Notes: generated by a model from the sequence alone, not told the origin. A stretch of DNA of 16,799 bases from an uncultured Romboutsia sp. (GCA_937907205.1 CALESE010000193.1:1-16799), one strand, 5' to 3'. Counted from the first letter of the stretch, positions 1 through 8,357 are shown. Translations and numbers: made by a program.

Positions 1-1125
1 TACACTCAGAGTGGAAATGTGAAGAAATATGAAGTTGATTGTGTAAAAGGAATAAGAATATTTGACTGGCCATCTTATACATGTACCTTATCAACAAATA
101 GTGATGGTACTGTTAATACTGTTACATCGTATGTACCAATAGACAATTATGTATGCCAAGACCTAAAAAGTTTTCCTTCATATCAAAAAAATCCTAACGT
201 TGAATCAGGAACAATGGCATTTTATGGAACTAATATGAGTTCAGGCAGGTTTTATCAAAATGAATATGGGAGTTTTGGAGATATAATGTTACAACAAAGT
301 ACTTTTTCATATAATTCTTACGCTTGTTCTAATCATCTCAGTTCTAATCCTCCTTCTAATATATATACGGTTTTTCCAAGTACAGATAAAGAATTATTTC
401 CTAATGTTGTATCAGTACAAACGATACGCTTTATGGATAATAATATGTATAGTCCTGATGAAAAAAAATTTGGATTAATGACGTTATATGGTGAAGATTA
501 TTCTACTGGTAATTATGAAAACAAAAATTATAGATATGGTTTTGTTTTTAATTTATATCCAGAAGTTTATCCTGATAATTATATTGTCTTTTATGGAAAC
601 TTTAAACATGCTAAGATTAATGTAAACAAATATTATCCACATAAAAATTTTATTTATAGGATTAATATTGGCCCGGATATGACAATAGCTTATTATGCGA
701 AATATCGTCCTGGCTATCCAAAAAATCCCATAGTAAACTCATCATCAGGGTTTATAAATGAAATTAGCGGGGTAAGTAATATATCTTATTTTGGAAGATA
801 TAGGGATAAATTATTCTCAAACAGACCTATAAATGATTTTAATAAAAATTATCATCATTTTGCAATAACAGGATTTGACAATAATTATGGTTCTGGAGTA
901 TCATATACATATTATGGTAAATTGAATGGGAATTTTGAGAGAAATAAAATTTCTTATTCTTTGCCAATTTGGGAGAAAACTGTAAATATTGATTCACCGG
1001 ATTGGACATATCTTTGTGCGCCTGAATATGGTGGAATATTAATTGATATGTATTCATTTTCAAATGATACAAATGTAACATTTGCATTTGCTTATTTTTC
1101 TATGTTAGCTGAATATGTTGAATAA
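1..1125 (+). CDS. C-terminal part of a large unknown protein, possibly virion/tail-associated (5' end outside window)
   Basis: The frame is open from base 1, so the GTG at 19 is only the first possible internal start and the gene almost certainly begins upstream. About 374 codons are visible, ending in TAA. The protein is rich in Tyr, Asn, Gly, Ser and Phe and poor in long charged helices. I see no signal peptide, catalytic motif or recognised domain. This composition is common in beta-rich fibre or adhesin-type phage proteins, but that is inference only. It is the only rightward gene left of the leftward block, and it converges with the kinase-like gene over a palindromic terminator. The gene is real (long, clean ORF with a terminator directly behind it); the function is unknown. 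Confidence 0.7.
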   Translation, partial: YTQSGNVKKYEVDCVKGIRIFDWPSYTCTLSTNSDGTVNTVTSYVPIDNYVCQDLKSFPSYQKNPNVESGTMAFYGTNMSSGRFYQNEYGSFGDIMLQQSTFSYNSYACSNHLSSNPPSNIYTVFPSTDKELFPNVVSVQTIRFMDNNMYSPDEKKFGLMTLYGEDYSTGNYENKNYRYGFVFNLYPEVYPDNYIVFYGNFKHAKINVNKYYPHKNFIYRINIGPDMTIAYYAKYRPGYPKNPIVNSSSGFINEISGVSNISYFGRYRDKLFSNRPINDFNKNYHHFAITGFDNNYGSGVSYTYYGKLNGNFERNKISYSLPIWEKTVNIDSPDWTYLCAPEYGGILIDMYSFSNDTNVTFAFAYFSMLAEYVE

Positions 1126-1129
1126 ATAT

Positions 1130-1151
1130 GGCTCGATCTTAAGATCGAGCC
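1130..1151. terminator. Bidirectional Rho-independent terminator between convergent genes
   Basis: A perfect palindrome with arm GGCTCGATCTT (1130-1140) and its exact complement at 1141-1151. It folds as a roughly 9-bp stem with a TTAA loop. On the plus strand AATTTTCT follows, and on the minus strand the stem is followed by an AT-rich stretch. It lies between the stop codons of two convergent genes (1125 and 1163), which fits termination from both sides. Confidence 0.85.
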
Positions 1152-1162
1152 AATTTTCTATA

Positions 1163-1705
1163 TTAGTTAGCAGTCCATTGTAATTTTCCGTACCTAATAT
1201 AATTACAAAGCACTTCTTGTAAATCATATTTTCTTTCTACACCTATCATACAATATCTGTCATGGTCCATCAAGTCTTTAATGTCCTTGTCGTAATATTC
1301 CATGGCTCTCTCATAAGCAAGTCTATCCTTTTCTAATCCACTATCCTTCCATCTTTGGCGTAACTTACATAACCAATATTCTTTGATATTCAGATTAGGC
1401 ATCACATTTGTGTAAATCAGATTTCTCTTTTCTAATTCATCTCTAACTAATCGATGAGTACTACACATCACATTGATACCTTGCATTACTAAATCTTGTA
1501 CATAGTTTACATAGATTTCTACCCAATTAGTTGGTCTTCCATCATTTCCTTTCATCAAACTAGTTTCCAAATCTACTATAGAAACCCATCGACCATCTTC
1601 CATTTGAATACTATTACCTCCTATGCTTGTCTTTCCTATGGCAGGATATCCACAAAATATGTGTCCAATAGGTTTATGTTCCATAATTTTATTGTCTTTT
1701 TTCAT
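1163..1705 (-). CDS. P-loop NTPase, small kinase-like protein
   Basis: A 180-residue protein with a Walker A motif near the N-terminus (GYPAIGKT, residues 19-26) preceded by a hydrophobic strand (HIFC). DLETS (45-49) and CSTH (81-84) follow at the end of predicted strands, and an Arg/Lys-rich lid-like segment LRQRWK sits at 115-120. The layout resembles small nucleotide or metabolite kinases often found in phage genomes. The substrate cannot be read from the sequence. It is the last gene of the leftward block, starting 5 nt after the stop of the preceding gene. Met8 is an alternative start because the P-loop strand begins at about residue 12. The P-loop call is firm; kinase activity is inference. 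Confidence 0.7.
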   Translation of the reverse strand: MKKDNKIMEHKPIGHIFCGYPAIGKTSIGGNSIQMEDGRWVSIVDLETSLMKGNDGRPTNWVEIYVNYVQDLVMQGINVMCSTHRLVRDELEKRNLIYTNVMPNLNIKEYWLCKLRQRWKDSGLEKDRLAYERAMEYYDKDIKDLMDHDRYCMIGVERKYDLQEVLCNYIRYGKLQWTAN

Positions 1706-1710
1706 TTCTT

Positions 1711-2499
1711 TTAAATTTCGTATAATTTTCTTATATCAGATGGATGTACATTATTGTATATGAAATAACAATGTTCATTTTTAGGATATGCATGGTCTCT
1801 ATATACATCAAATCTAGCATCCCTCAAATCAACCATGAATATTACTGCTTCTTTCCACTTAGGATCTTCCTTTCTTTGTTCTTTTAATTCTTTAACAAAC
1901 TTCAACAACTCTTGTTTATCCTTTGGATTGCTTCCTTTCAATTGTATTCTTTGTGGATATTTACGATACCCATCTTTTGATTTTTCTTTTATTCTTAATC
2001 CATTTCGTAATATAGCTTCTTCATAACATTTAGGAGCAACATGGAAAAATCTATAGTTAAACAAATCATTTACTTCTTTATTGCATTTTTCTGGAGTATC
2101 CAGATCTATTATCCAATAATCATCATCTAATAAATTCATATTATATCCAAAGAACTCTGCTAACTTCTTAAATAATTTGAACTTTTTTCCTAAAATACTA
2201 CCTAAATAATTATTATGGAACTTAACATATAATGTTCCATATTGTCCTTCTTTATTTTCTATAGATATGTCTATTATATCATCAGAGAATTCCTTTTCTA
2301 TTTTAGACTTTAATTTCTGAACATCATGTGACTTTAAAGTCTCATATATGTATGCATATCCTTTACCAAATGGATATTTATCTAAAGAATCTATGTATTG
2401 TATAATGGACTCAGGAAAGAAATCCATTATCTGGGTCCACCAACAATACATATCTCTTTTGGATTCACTCTTTCTTATATAGTCTTTTAATGGTACCAT
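1711..2499 (-). CDS. ADP-ribosyltransferase-like protein A (paralogue of the 3333-4193 protein)
   Basis: A 262-residue protein. The C-terminal ~115 residues carry FFHVAP (151-156), NGLRI (166-170), YPQRIQL (181-187) and NEHCYFIY (241-248). The order H..GL..Y/RI..E followed by a hydrophobic strand matches the ADP-ribosyltransferase (PARP/KptA/DarT-like) fold, with candidate catalytic His153 and Glu242. The residue aligned with the PARP active-site Tyr appears to be Gln185, so activity is uncertain. The same motifs occur in order in the 3333-4193 protein; the N-terminal ~145 residues are not clearly related. The N-terminus (VPLKDYIRKSE) is weakly like phage capsid-targeting peptides. The gene sits between ThyX (17 nt gap region) and the kinase-like gene in one leftward block. 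Family assignment is by motif recognition only. Confidence 0.5.
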   Translation of the reverse strand: MVPLKDYIRKSESKRDMYCWWTQIMDFFPESIIQYIDSLDKYPFGKGYAYIYETLKSHDVQKLKSKIEKEFSDDIIDISIENKEGQYGTLYVKFHNNYLGSILGKKFKLFKKLAEFFGYNMNLLDDDYWIIDLDTPEKCNKEVNDLFNYRFFHVAPKCYEEAILRNGLRIKEKSKDGYRKYPQRIQLKGSNPKDKQELLKFVKELKEQRKEDPKWKEAVIFMVDLRDARFDVYRDHAYPKNEHCYFIYNNVHPSDIRKLYEI

Positions 2500-2515
2500 A
2501 TCTTTCTACCATATT

Positions 2516-3346
2516 TTAATCTTCTGGATAGATCTTAACACCTTGCTCTTTGAACAACAAATATATCTTATTTGCCAAATCATAAGCTAATGGATGTGGT
2601 TTTCCAGTAAGACCTTTCATACGTAAATCAAAGAAATGTTCCCAATCTTTTGTTGTACCGCTCATCACCAACTCTGTAGCTGTTGAATTAGGAAGTACAG
2701 TAGCTGCTTCTTGTGCATTACAACCTATCTTACATAACTTAAGATATGAGTATTCTGCACGTTCCATCTGCTTTACCCATTCATCATATATACCATTTGA
2801 AATCAAGAAATTTCCAAATGTTGGTTTCAAGAACTTAAGTTCATTATCAAACTTATCTTTACCATAATTGCAATAACGAGATGATTCTTGGTTGAAACTG
2901 AATACACGGTGGCGTTCAAACTCATTTGCAATCTGACGATTGGTTATCATTCGTACTGTAATTCGTCTGATATGATTTATTGGTTCATAAGCACACTGAT
3001 ACTTAAGTACATCTTCCATTTCGTTTTCAACAATTACTCTATAGTTAGTAGTAACATAACAGTAATTGCCATCATTATTTGTTTCGCTATATTTGTTGTA
3101 TGAAAAGAACAATGCATCATCTCTCTTGCTTTTTGGTAACTTAAGATAGATAGTACAATGTTCCAATGTTGACAGATGTTCTGATTCAATCATTCTATTT
3201 ACAAACTTTTCTGCACTACCTTCTGTTATAAGATTCAATGACTTATAGCAAGTTCTACCTGCAATCTCTACAATCTTCTTACCTTCTTCAAGTGTTGCTT
3301 CACCTAAACTTAAAATCTCTGCTGTTTGACTATCAATTACTTTCAT
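2516..3346 (-). CDS. thyX: Flavin-dependent thymidylate synthase ThyX
   Basis: A 276-residue protein with the ThyX signature RHRxxSxNxxSxR (Arg145-Arg157; ERHRVFSFNQESSR), the flavin/dUMP-binding motif that defines the family. The C-terminal ThyX features are also present: LPNSTATEL, the WEHFFDLR segment (LR contacts dUMP) and a following helix. The enzyme methylates dUMP to dTMP using FAD, NADPH and methylenetetrahydrofolate, and supplies thymidine for phage DNA synthesis. The length is typical or slightly long for the family. Its start overlaps the end of the upstream ADP-ribosyltransferase-like gene by 14 nt, so the two are probably translationally coupled. No truncation is seen. Confidence 0.95.
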   Translation of the reverse strand: MKVIDSQTAEILSLGEATLEEGKKIVEIAGRTCYKSLNLITEGSAEKFVNRMIESEHLSTLEHCTIYLKLPKSKRDDALFFSYNKYSETNNDGNYCYVTTNYRVIVENEMEDVLKYQCAYEPINHIRRITVRMITNRQIANEFERHRVFSFNQESSRYCNYGKDKFDNELKFLKPTFGNFLISNGIYDEWVKQMERAEYSYLKLCKIGCNAQEAATVLPNSTATELVMSGTTKDWEHFFDLRMKGLTGKPHPLAYDLANKIYLLFKEQGVKIYPED

Positions 3347-4193
3347 GTTTATAAGTTATATCTTTTATATATTTTGCTGGTATATTTTGGTATGTATATA
3401 TGTAATGTTCTTGTTTAGTACCCATAGTAACATCTTCATAAAAATTTCCATTTAAATTCCATAAAGATATTTGCAATATAACATAATCATCTTTTTTATT
3501 TAACTTATTTATTGTATTTAATATGATCTCATCCTTTTCTTTTGATGAACTTACATTAGGAAGTATCAAATATATTCTACTAGGAAAATATCTATATTTT
3601 GAATTGCCTTTTACTTTAAGACCTTCTTTCTTTATTTTTTCATATTTTTCTTTTGATGTAATATGATAAGCAATACCATTATTTCTTTTAGTAAAATCTT
3701 TTATTTTCTTAGAATATCTTGGTTCATATAAAGCCAACCATACATCATATTTTTTATTGTATTGAGTTTCTGATATATAGTAATTAAAGAATTCTAATAT
3801 ATTTATAAATTTATCATCATTATTTATCTTATCTAATTCTTCTTTTGTTTTCTTTATAATATAAAACCCATCTTTAGGTTCATCTTTGATATTTAACTTA
3901 GTATCATCAGTACCGTATACTCTATAAATATCAATATCATTATATATTGATTTTATTTTTTCAATAAGCTTATCTATTGAATGAGTATTGAGCATTTCTA
4001 ATATAGGATCATTATTATAATCTTTTGCTGCTTCAATTACATTATCAGGGCATTCTATTCCTTCAAAAAACCAATCTAACCATTCATTTCTCCTTTCTAA
4101 TTCTTTATAAGGAGATTCACAACAAGAAAACATTCCTATTGGCAATACATATTTGTTTTGTTCTTCTTGTATAAAATTAACTAAACTCTTCAT
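3333..4193 (-). CDS. ADP-ribosyltransferase-like protein B with a capsid-targeting-like N-terminus
   Basis: A 286-residue protein. The C-terminal half has AYHITS (175-180), KEGLKVK (189-195), FPSRIYLIL (203-211) and QEHYIYTYQNIPAKYI (261-276). The order His, GL, RIYL, Glu and a YxYxQ strand resembles PARP-type ADP-ribosyltransferases (H-Y-E triad), giving candidate His177, Tyr208 and Glu262. The N-terminus MKSLVNFIQE is close to the T4 internal-protein peptide MKTYQEFIAE, which targets proteins into the prohead and is cut after Glu by the head protease. Residues 11-170 are Lys/Asp/Asn-rich and unrecognised. It starts 9 nt after the nuclease stop and overlaps thyX by 14 nt. Packaging and ADP-ribosylation are inferences; T4 Alt is the precedent for both. 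Confidence 0.55.
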   Translation of the reverse strand: MKSLVNFIQEEQNKYVLPIGMFSCCESPYKELERRNEWLDWFFEGIECPDNVIEAAKDYNNDPILEMLNTHSIDKLIEKIKSIYNDIDIYRVYGTDDTKLNIKDEPKDGFYIIKKTKEELDKINNDDKFINILEFFNYYISETQYNKKYDVWLALYEPRYSKKIKDFTKRNNGIAYHITSKEKYEKIKKEGLKVKGNSKYRYFPSRIYLILPNVSSSKEKDEIILNTINKLNKKDDYVILQISLWNLNGNFYEDVTMGTKQEHYIYTYQNIPAKYIKDITYKHESN

Positions 4194-4202
4194 AATATCT
4201 AT

Positions 4203-5138
4203 CTAAAACAAATCAAATTCCTCTTGCTTCTCTATTTTGGTTTCTGATTCTTCTTTCTCTTTCAATTTTCTCATGCTTCTTTCTAACTTATCTTTCTTAT
4301 AAGCAAACTCAAATACTCCGTTCAAGAAATTCTCGTCATATTTGAATGCTGGCATATATGCTTTATAGATTTCTCCTTTATTCTTACCAAGAACTGCATC
4401 TGCATTCTCATATTCTGCTTTAGGTAAATTCACTATCATACATTGAACATGACTAGCTTCTGTGCCTTCTGGTAAATAATTCTGCAACAATGCTTCTTTA
4501 TAGTTGAATACTTGCATAGTGTAAGTATACCAATCAAGATTAGGAAGTGTTTGGGCAGGCCCAAGCAATGTTGGTGTCCATTTGTTCCCTTTAGTTGATA
4601 TGCATTCATTTGACTTCCAATCTATGATGATCCAAGTATCAGTACGTTTGTTGTAGAATAATGCATCCAATCTGCCTTTCACATAGAAATCATTGTCATT
4701 GATAGTAATTCTATTCCAAACTTCTATTTCTCTACCAACAAATTCGACGTCACCAGACTTCATGATTCTTTCATAGAACTGGTCAAATGCTTTGATGTGT
4801 GCCTTCATTCTTTCATCGGCATCAACATCATTATCAAGCATGAATTCTTCTATAGTGTTTTCATCTCCTTCAAGCTTGCATTCAGTATAAGCATCTAATT
4901 TCTTTCCATAAGTTCTAGAAACATTAGCTTTCTGTTCCCACAAATCTAGTATCTCTTTATATGACAATCCTGTCCATTTGCAGTTTATTGTTTTACCTTT
5001 TTCTTCACATTTCTTTGCTATAGCTTCTTTGTCAAACTTAGGACTAATATACCCATTTACTGCACTAATTGTAACGTATGGAATATTCTTATCTACAAAC
5101 TTATTATCTAGATTTCTTAGCTTTTCTATCATATTCAT
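4203..5138 (-). CDS. PD-(D/E)XK (RecB/Cas4-like) nuclease
   Basis: A 311-residue protein with the RecB-family nuclease core: GRLDAL (155-160), then IIIDWKSN (170-177) giving the D-x-K pair Asp173/Lys175, then a QxxxY-like element (Gln209-Tyr213). The upstream segment FVGREIEVW supplies a plausible acidic residue (Glu137/139). The protein most likely cuts or resects DNA during recombination, replication or host DNA degradation. The C-terminal ~30 residues are charged and end in QEEFDLF, resembling peptides that dock on sliding clamps. It is the first gene of the leftward block, reading away from the divergent control region. Its stop is TAG, in frame with the next start four codons on. No helicase domain is present, so it acts alone or with an unlinked partner. 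Confidence 0.8.
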   Translation of the reverse strand: MNMIEKLRNLDNKFVDKNIPYVTISAVNGYISPKFDKEAIAKKCEEKGKTINCKWTGLSYKEILDLWEQKANVSRTYGKKLDAYTECKLEGDENTIEEFMLDNDVDADERMKAHIKAFDQFYERIMKSGDVEFVGREIEVWNRITINDNDFYVKGRLDALFYNKRTDTWIIIDWKSNECISTKGNKWTPTLLGPAQTLPNLDWYTYTMQVFNYKEALLQNYLPEGTEASHVQCMIVNLPKAEYENADAVLGKNKGEIYKAYMPAFKYDENFLNGVFEFAYKKDKLERSMRKLKEKEESETKIEKQEEFDLF

Positions 5139-5348
5139 TTATACTTTAAGGATTAAATATTATCTATAAAATAGAACATAAATGGTATTGATTTCAACAA
5201 AAATTATTTTGAAATTTAAGAATATTGTTCTATATGTTAGAACTTCATACTTCGGTTCAACTGAAGTTAATTAAAGTTAACAGGAAATAAAAGTTTGAAT
5301 TTTAATTCAACTTTTCTATATTTTAAATGTTAAAAAATAAAATAAATT
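5139..5348. promoter_or_regulatory. Divergent intergenic control region with three hairpins
   Basis: A 210-bp gap between the start of the leftward nuclease block and the start of the rightward block, so it should hold promoters for both. It contains three inverted repeats: GTTCTA/TAGAAC at 5227-5243 (6-bp arms, 5-nt loop); ACTTCGGTT with complementary AACTGAAGT at 5249-5267; and AAAGTTTGAATT with AATTCAACTTT at 5290-5315, nearly perfect and followed by CTTTTC. I cannot assign a promoter consensus with confidence. The inverted repeats could be repressor sites or RNA hairpins in the rightward leader. Confidence 0.5.
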
Positions 5349-5771
5349 ATGTATTATAACGAACTTTGGAACATTACTCCTGAAGAGAATACTCTTCCAT
5401 CAAAACTAGATATCAATTGTTTGGCTGGTTTTGAACCTAAGATGAATATAATCAACATTACTCAGTTGTATTTCTTCAGAGAATATCATAATGAAGTAAG
5501 ATGGACATGCAAGTCTATCAGAATCATTAAGATGGTAGGTCAAATATTTAAGATTACACTTAATTCTTATGGAAATATATATAAAGTAGAAGTATTCAAT
5601 AGAGCAACCGGATGGATAAAAATACTTAGCAAATATGATTTTCCAGAAGATGTTGATACCGAACCAGACCCAACAAAATATGATAGTGATAGTATTAAAT
5701 CCAAGTTTGCCGCTATCTTTGATGATATTGAGAAGATGTTCATCAGAATGATTGTTAATTTGTATAATTAA
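5349..5771 (+). CDS. Conserved-looking hypothetical phage protein
   Basis: A 140-residue protein of unknown function. It has a Trp/Phe-rich beta-type middle part (WTCKSIRIIKMVGQIFKITLNSYGNIYKVEVF, in two alternating hydrophobic segments at about residues 51-83) and an acidic linker (about 98-112) before a C-terminal helix ending in NLYN. No membrane segment, Cys cluster or catalytic motif is visible. It is the first gene of the rightward block and is followed 15 nt later by the next gene. The start ATG is preceded by an A-rich run without a Shine-Dalgarno sequence. It is real by position and ORF length; no function is assigned. Confidence 0.65.
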   Translation: MYYNELWNITPEENTLPSKLDINCLAGFEPKMNIINITQLYFFREYHNEVRWTCKSIRIIKMVGQIFKITLNSYGNIYKVEVFNRATGWIKILSKYDFPEDVDTEPDPTKYDSDSIKSKFAAIFDDIEKMFIRMIVNLYN

Positions 5772-5786
5772 AATATTTTTACGTTT

Positions 5787-6296
5787 ATGTTGAGAAAGAC
5801 AAAACCTAGTTTGCTGTACAGATTGTTATCTGGTAAAAAATCCTATGATACAGAATGTTATTATAAGAAGATGAATGATTTGATTGAACATGATCTAGAC
5901 CAGTTTGAGTTTTATGATGAGCTTGCAGAAAAAGAAAATGAGTATACTGATGCTCCATTACTATACAAAGTAGTGGTCAAAGGTAAGCATACTTCTACTT
6001 GGAGAGTTTATTTCTTGGGCGAAGATTATCCAGTTGTAGTTTATCCACTTAATGAAGGTGGAATTATTATGATTAATGAATTGTATTGGGGATGTTGTCT
6101 TCACAAGAATGGGATGGAATCATCAGAACGTAGCAGATTCTATATAAAATATGATAGTATGCCATTCATTAGCTATCATTCTTCTAAATGGAAGCAGAAA
6201 TATGATAAGTATATTACAGATTGGATTACCGAACATCTTGAAGATGGATATTCTGATAGTAATTGTTCAAAAGAATATATTGCTAAACTTAAATAG
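5787..6296 (+). CDS. Hypothetical protein
   Basis: A 169-residue protein that I do not recognise. The N-terminus is basic (MLRKTKPSLLYRLLSGKK). It is followed by an acidic helical stretch (EHDLDQFEFYDELAEKENE), then an alternating beta-type segment, a WGCCL motif (about residues 100-104), and a Trp- and Tyr-rich C-terminal part. There are no membrane segments. It stops with TAG and lies 15 nt before the ligase gene, so it is probably co-transcribed with the ligase and the gene in front. Confidence 0.65.
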   Translation: MLRKTKPSLLYRLLSGKKSYDTECYYKKMNDLIEHDLDQFEFYDELAEKENEYTDAPLLYKVVVKGKHTSTWRVYFLGEDYPVVVYPLNEGGIIMINELYWGCCLHKNGMESSERSRFYIKYDSMPFISYHSSKWKQKYDKYITDWITEHLEDGYSDSNCSKEYIAKLK

Positions 6297-6311
6297 AAAT
6301 TGAATTAATTT

Positions 6312-8357
6312 ATGAATACAGAAATATTAGCAAATTTAAATTGTGAATGTAACCCATCCTATGATTTGTCAAAAGATGTTGATATTCTCGTAATGAAATT
6401 TAGAGATTACAACAATTTGACAGATGATGAAGCAAGATTTCTTCTTGACAAAGCAAAAGATGCTTATTACAATACTGGCAAGGAAATCCTTAATGATAAT
6501 GAATATGATAATCTTGAGAAGTCAATAGGTCAAGAAAACAAAAGCTATATTGGTTCAAAACATTCTGACAATTATACTGTAAAGCATCCATTTATGATGG
6601 GTAGCTTATCTAAAGTACAGATTCATGAGAAAGCAGATGGTAGTATTGATTGGACTACTTACTTGAATTCTATCTTCAGTTATATATATAATGGTAAAGA
6701 GAAAGCATGTAAAGTAATAGTTACGCCAAAATATGATGGTTGTTCATTTGAAATCCATATTACAAAGAAGTCAGATGGTACATTAGATATAACATATTCT
6801 GGTCGTGGTGATGGAGAATATGGTAAGGATATTTCTAATCAGATTAAGCCTATTTTTGATTGCAAAGGTGGTTTCTTTAATTTTGTAATGGGAAGATCTG
6901 GTAATGCTTCTGAAGTAACATTACGAGGTGAAGTACTTATAGACAAATCAACATTCAAACAGAGATTTGCAGATAAGTTTGCAAATACTAGAGCTTTTGT
7001 TTCTGGTATGCTCAATAGAATTGATAAGGATGTTCATGAATATGTATATCTGTTCCCTGTTATCTATGATTACAGAATAAAAGAGAATGGTGAATGGAAA
7101 GATCTTGATTGGACCCGTCTCCTTACTGATAATCAATTTGAATACAATACATTCTTCCCAAGCTTCTATGATGAAGGTATTGAACTGAATACTGTAGATG
7201 ACTTGATTAGTATATATAAGAAGTATGAAGAGTACAGAAACATGTCAGAATACTCTCAGGATGGTATTGTCATCAAACCAGTAGAATCAGAAAGGCAGAA
7301 CAACTTGACTGAACGTCGCCCTGCTGATTGTGTCGCTATCAAGTACATTCCTATGACTGAACCAACAACAGTAATTGATATTGAATGGAATCTTGGTAAG
7401 TCAGGTGAATATATTCCTACTATCATTACTGATCCTGTATATATGGATGGTAAGAAGATTACAAGAGCATCGGCATTCAATGCAGGTTATATGATGGATA
7501 GAAAAATCAGTATTGGAACAAAGGTTGTACTTTCATTAGCTGGTGATATTATTCCTTACATATATAAAGTTTATGATTATACAAACTTTGATCCTGCTAA
7601 ATTAGGAAAAAGCTTCCCATCATCAGATAGTTATATTGATGGTTGTCATGTAATGGCTTCTAAGATTGATAATGAATTTGAATTGTTGAATTCTGCATTG
7701 AGTTTCAAGATTCCTGGATTTGGAACATCAACAGTACAAGATTTCATCAAATGGAAAAAGAAGGATTGTGAACCGGATGAATTCTTTGGTATTGAAGCAA
7801 AAGAAATGCCATGGAATATTCTTCTATGTACACCATCAGAAATTGAGAATGCTATAGGTGGTAAGACAGGTTCTAATGTAAATAAAGCATATACTAAGTT
7901 GCTTAAAACTATTACATTAAAGGATATTATTTTGTCTTGCAACTTTAGGTTGTGTGGAGATAAAGTAGCCAAGCAGATAGAGAATAAGCTAATTGGATTG
8001 CCTTATGACTTTACAAGCATGTCACATATTGCTTATGATTGGGTTGATGATAAAGAATCATCAAATTGGAAGAGATTCAAAGAGATTCTTGATTTTAATG
8101 GATGGTCATTGGATTCCTTCAAGTTATCTGAGAAAGAGTTAGCAGACACTAAGAAAGAAAATGACAAGATTCCTGTAATATTGACAGGAGAACCAAATAA
8201 TTATTCTAGCAAAGCAGAATTCTTGAAGTGCCATCCAGAATATCGAATGACTGGTTCTTGGAAAGAAGTGAAGATTGTATTCACTAATTCATTAGAATCA
8301 AATACTGGTAAGATGAAACGTGCTAGAGAGAAAGGAGTAGAAATACGGCTTTACTAG
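6312..8357 (+). CDS. ligA: NAD+-dependent DNA ligase (LigA type)
   Basis: A 681-residue protein, close to bacterial LigA length. In order: a Ia-like N-terminal domain (YYNTGKEILNDNEYDNL, 52-68); the adenylation site KYDG with Lys140; SGRGDGEYGKDIS (163-175); LRGEV (205-209); DGIVIKP (317-323); AIKYIP (342-347); an OB fold (IEWNLGKSGEYIPT, KITRASAFN, GDIIP); helix-hairpin-helix (about 541-560); and a C-terminal BRCT domain (about 620-681). It seals nicks using NAD+ as the AMP donor. The usual four-Cys zinc finger after the OB fold is not evident (only Cys445 there). T4 itself uses an ATP-dependent ligase, so this is a different replication choice. The C-terminal 11 residues plus stop are repeated directly downstream. 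Confidence 0.95.
   Translation: MNTEILANLNCECNPSYDLSKDVDILVMKFRDYNNLTDDEARFLLDKAKDAYYNTGKEILNDNEYDNLEKSIGQENKSYIGSKHSDNYTVKHPFMMGSLSKVQIHEKADGSIDWTTYLNSIFSYIYNGKEKACKVIVTPKYDGCSFEIHITKKSDGTLDITYSGRGDGEYGKDISNQIKPIFDCKGGFFNFVMGRSGNASEVTLRGEVLIDKSTFKQRFADKFANTRAFVSGMLNRIDKDVHEYVYLFPVIYDYRIKENGEWKDLDWTRLLTDNQFEYNTFFPSFYDEGIELNTVDDLISIYKKYEEYRNMSEYSQDGIVIKPVESERQNNLTERRPADCVAIKYIPMTEPTTVIDIEWNLGKSGEYIPTIITDPVYMDGKKITRASAFNAGYMMDRKISIGTKVVLSLAGDIIPYIYKVYDYTNFDPAKLGKSFPSSDSYIDGCHVMASKIDNEFELLNSALSFKIPGFGTSTVQDFIKWKKKDCEPDEFFGIEAKEMPWNILLCTPSEIENAIGGKTGSNVNKAYTKLLKTITLKDIILSCNFRLCGDKVAKQIENKLIGLPYDFTSMSHIAYDWVDDKESSNWKRFKEILDFNGWSLDSFKLSEKELADTKKENDKIPVILTGEPNNYSSKAEFLKCHPEYRMTGSWKEVKIVFTNSLESNTGKMKRAREKGVEIRLY

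Noticed and set aside
839..1087. Opposite-strand ORFs over real genes (for example 839-1087, 7256-7480, 7646-7972, 10091-10346, 14225-14654)
   Set aside because: They lie wholly inside confident genes on the other strand and show no domain of their own; they are shadows of the coding strand.
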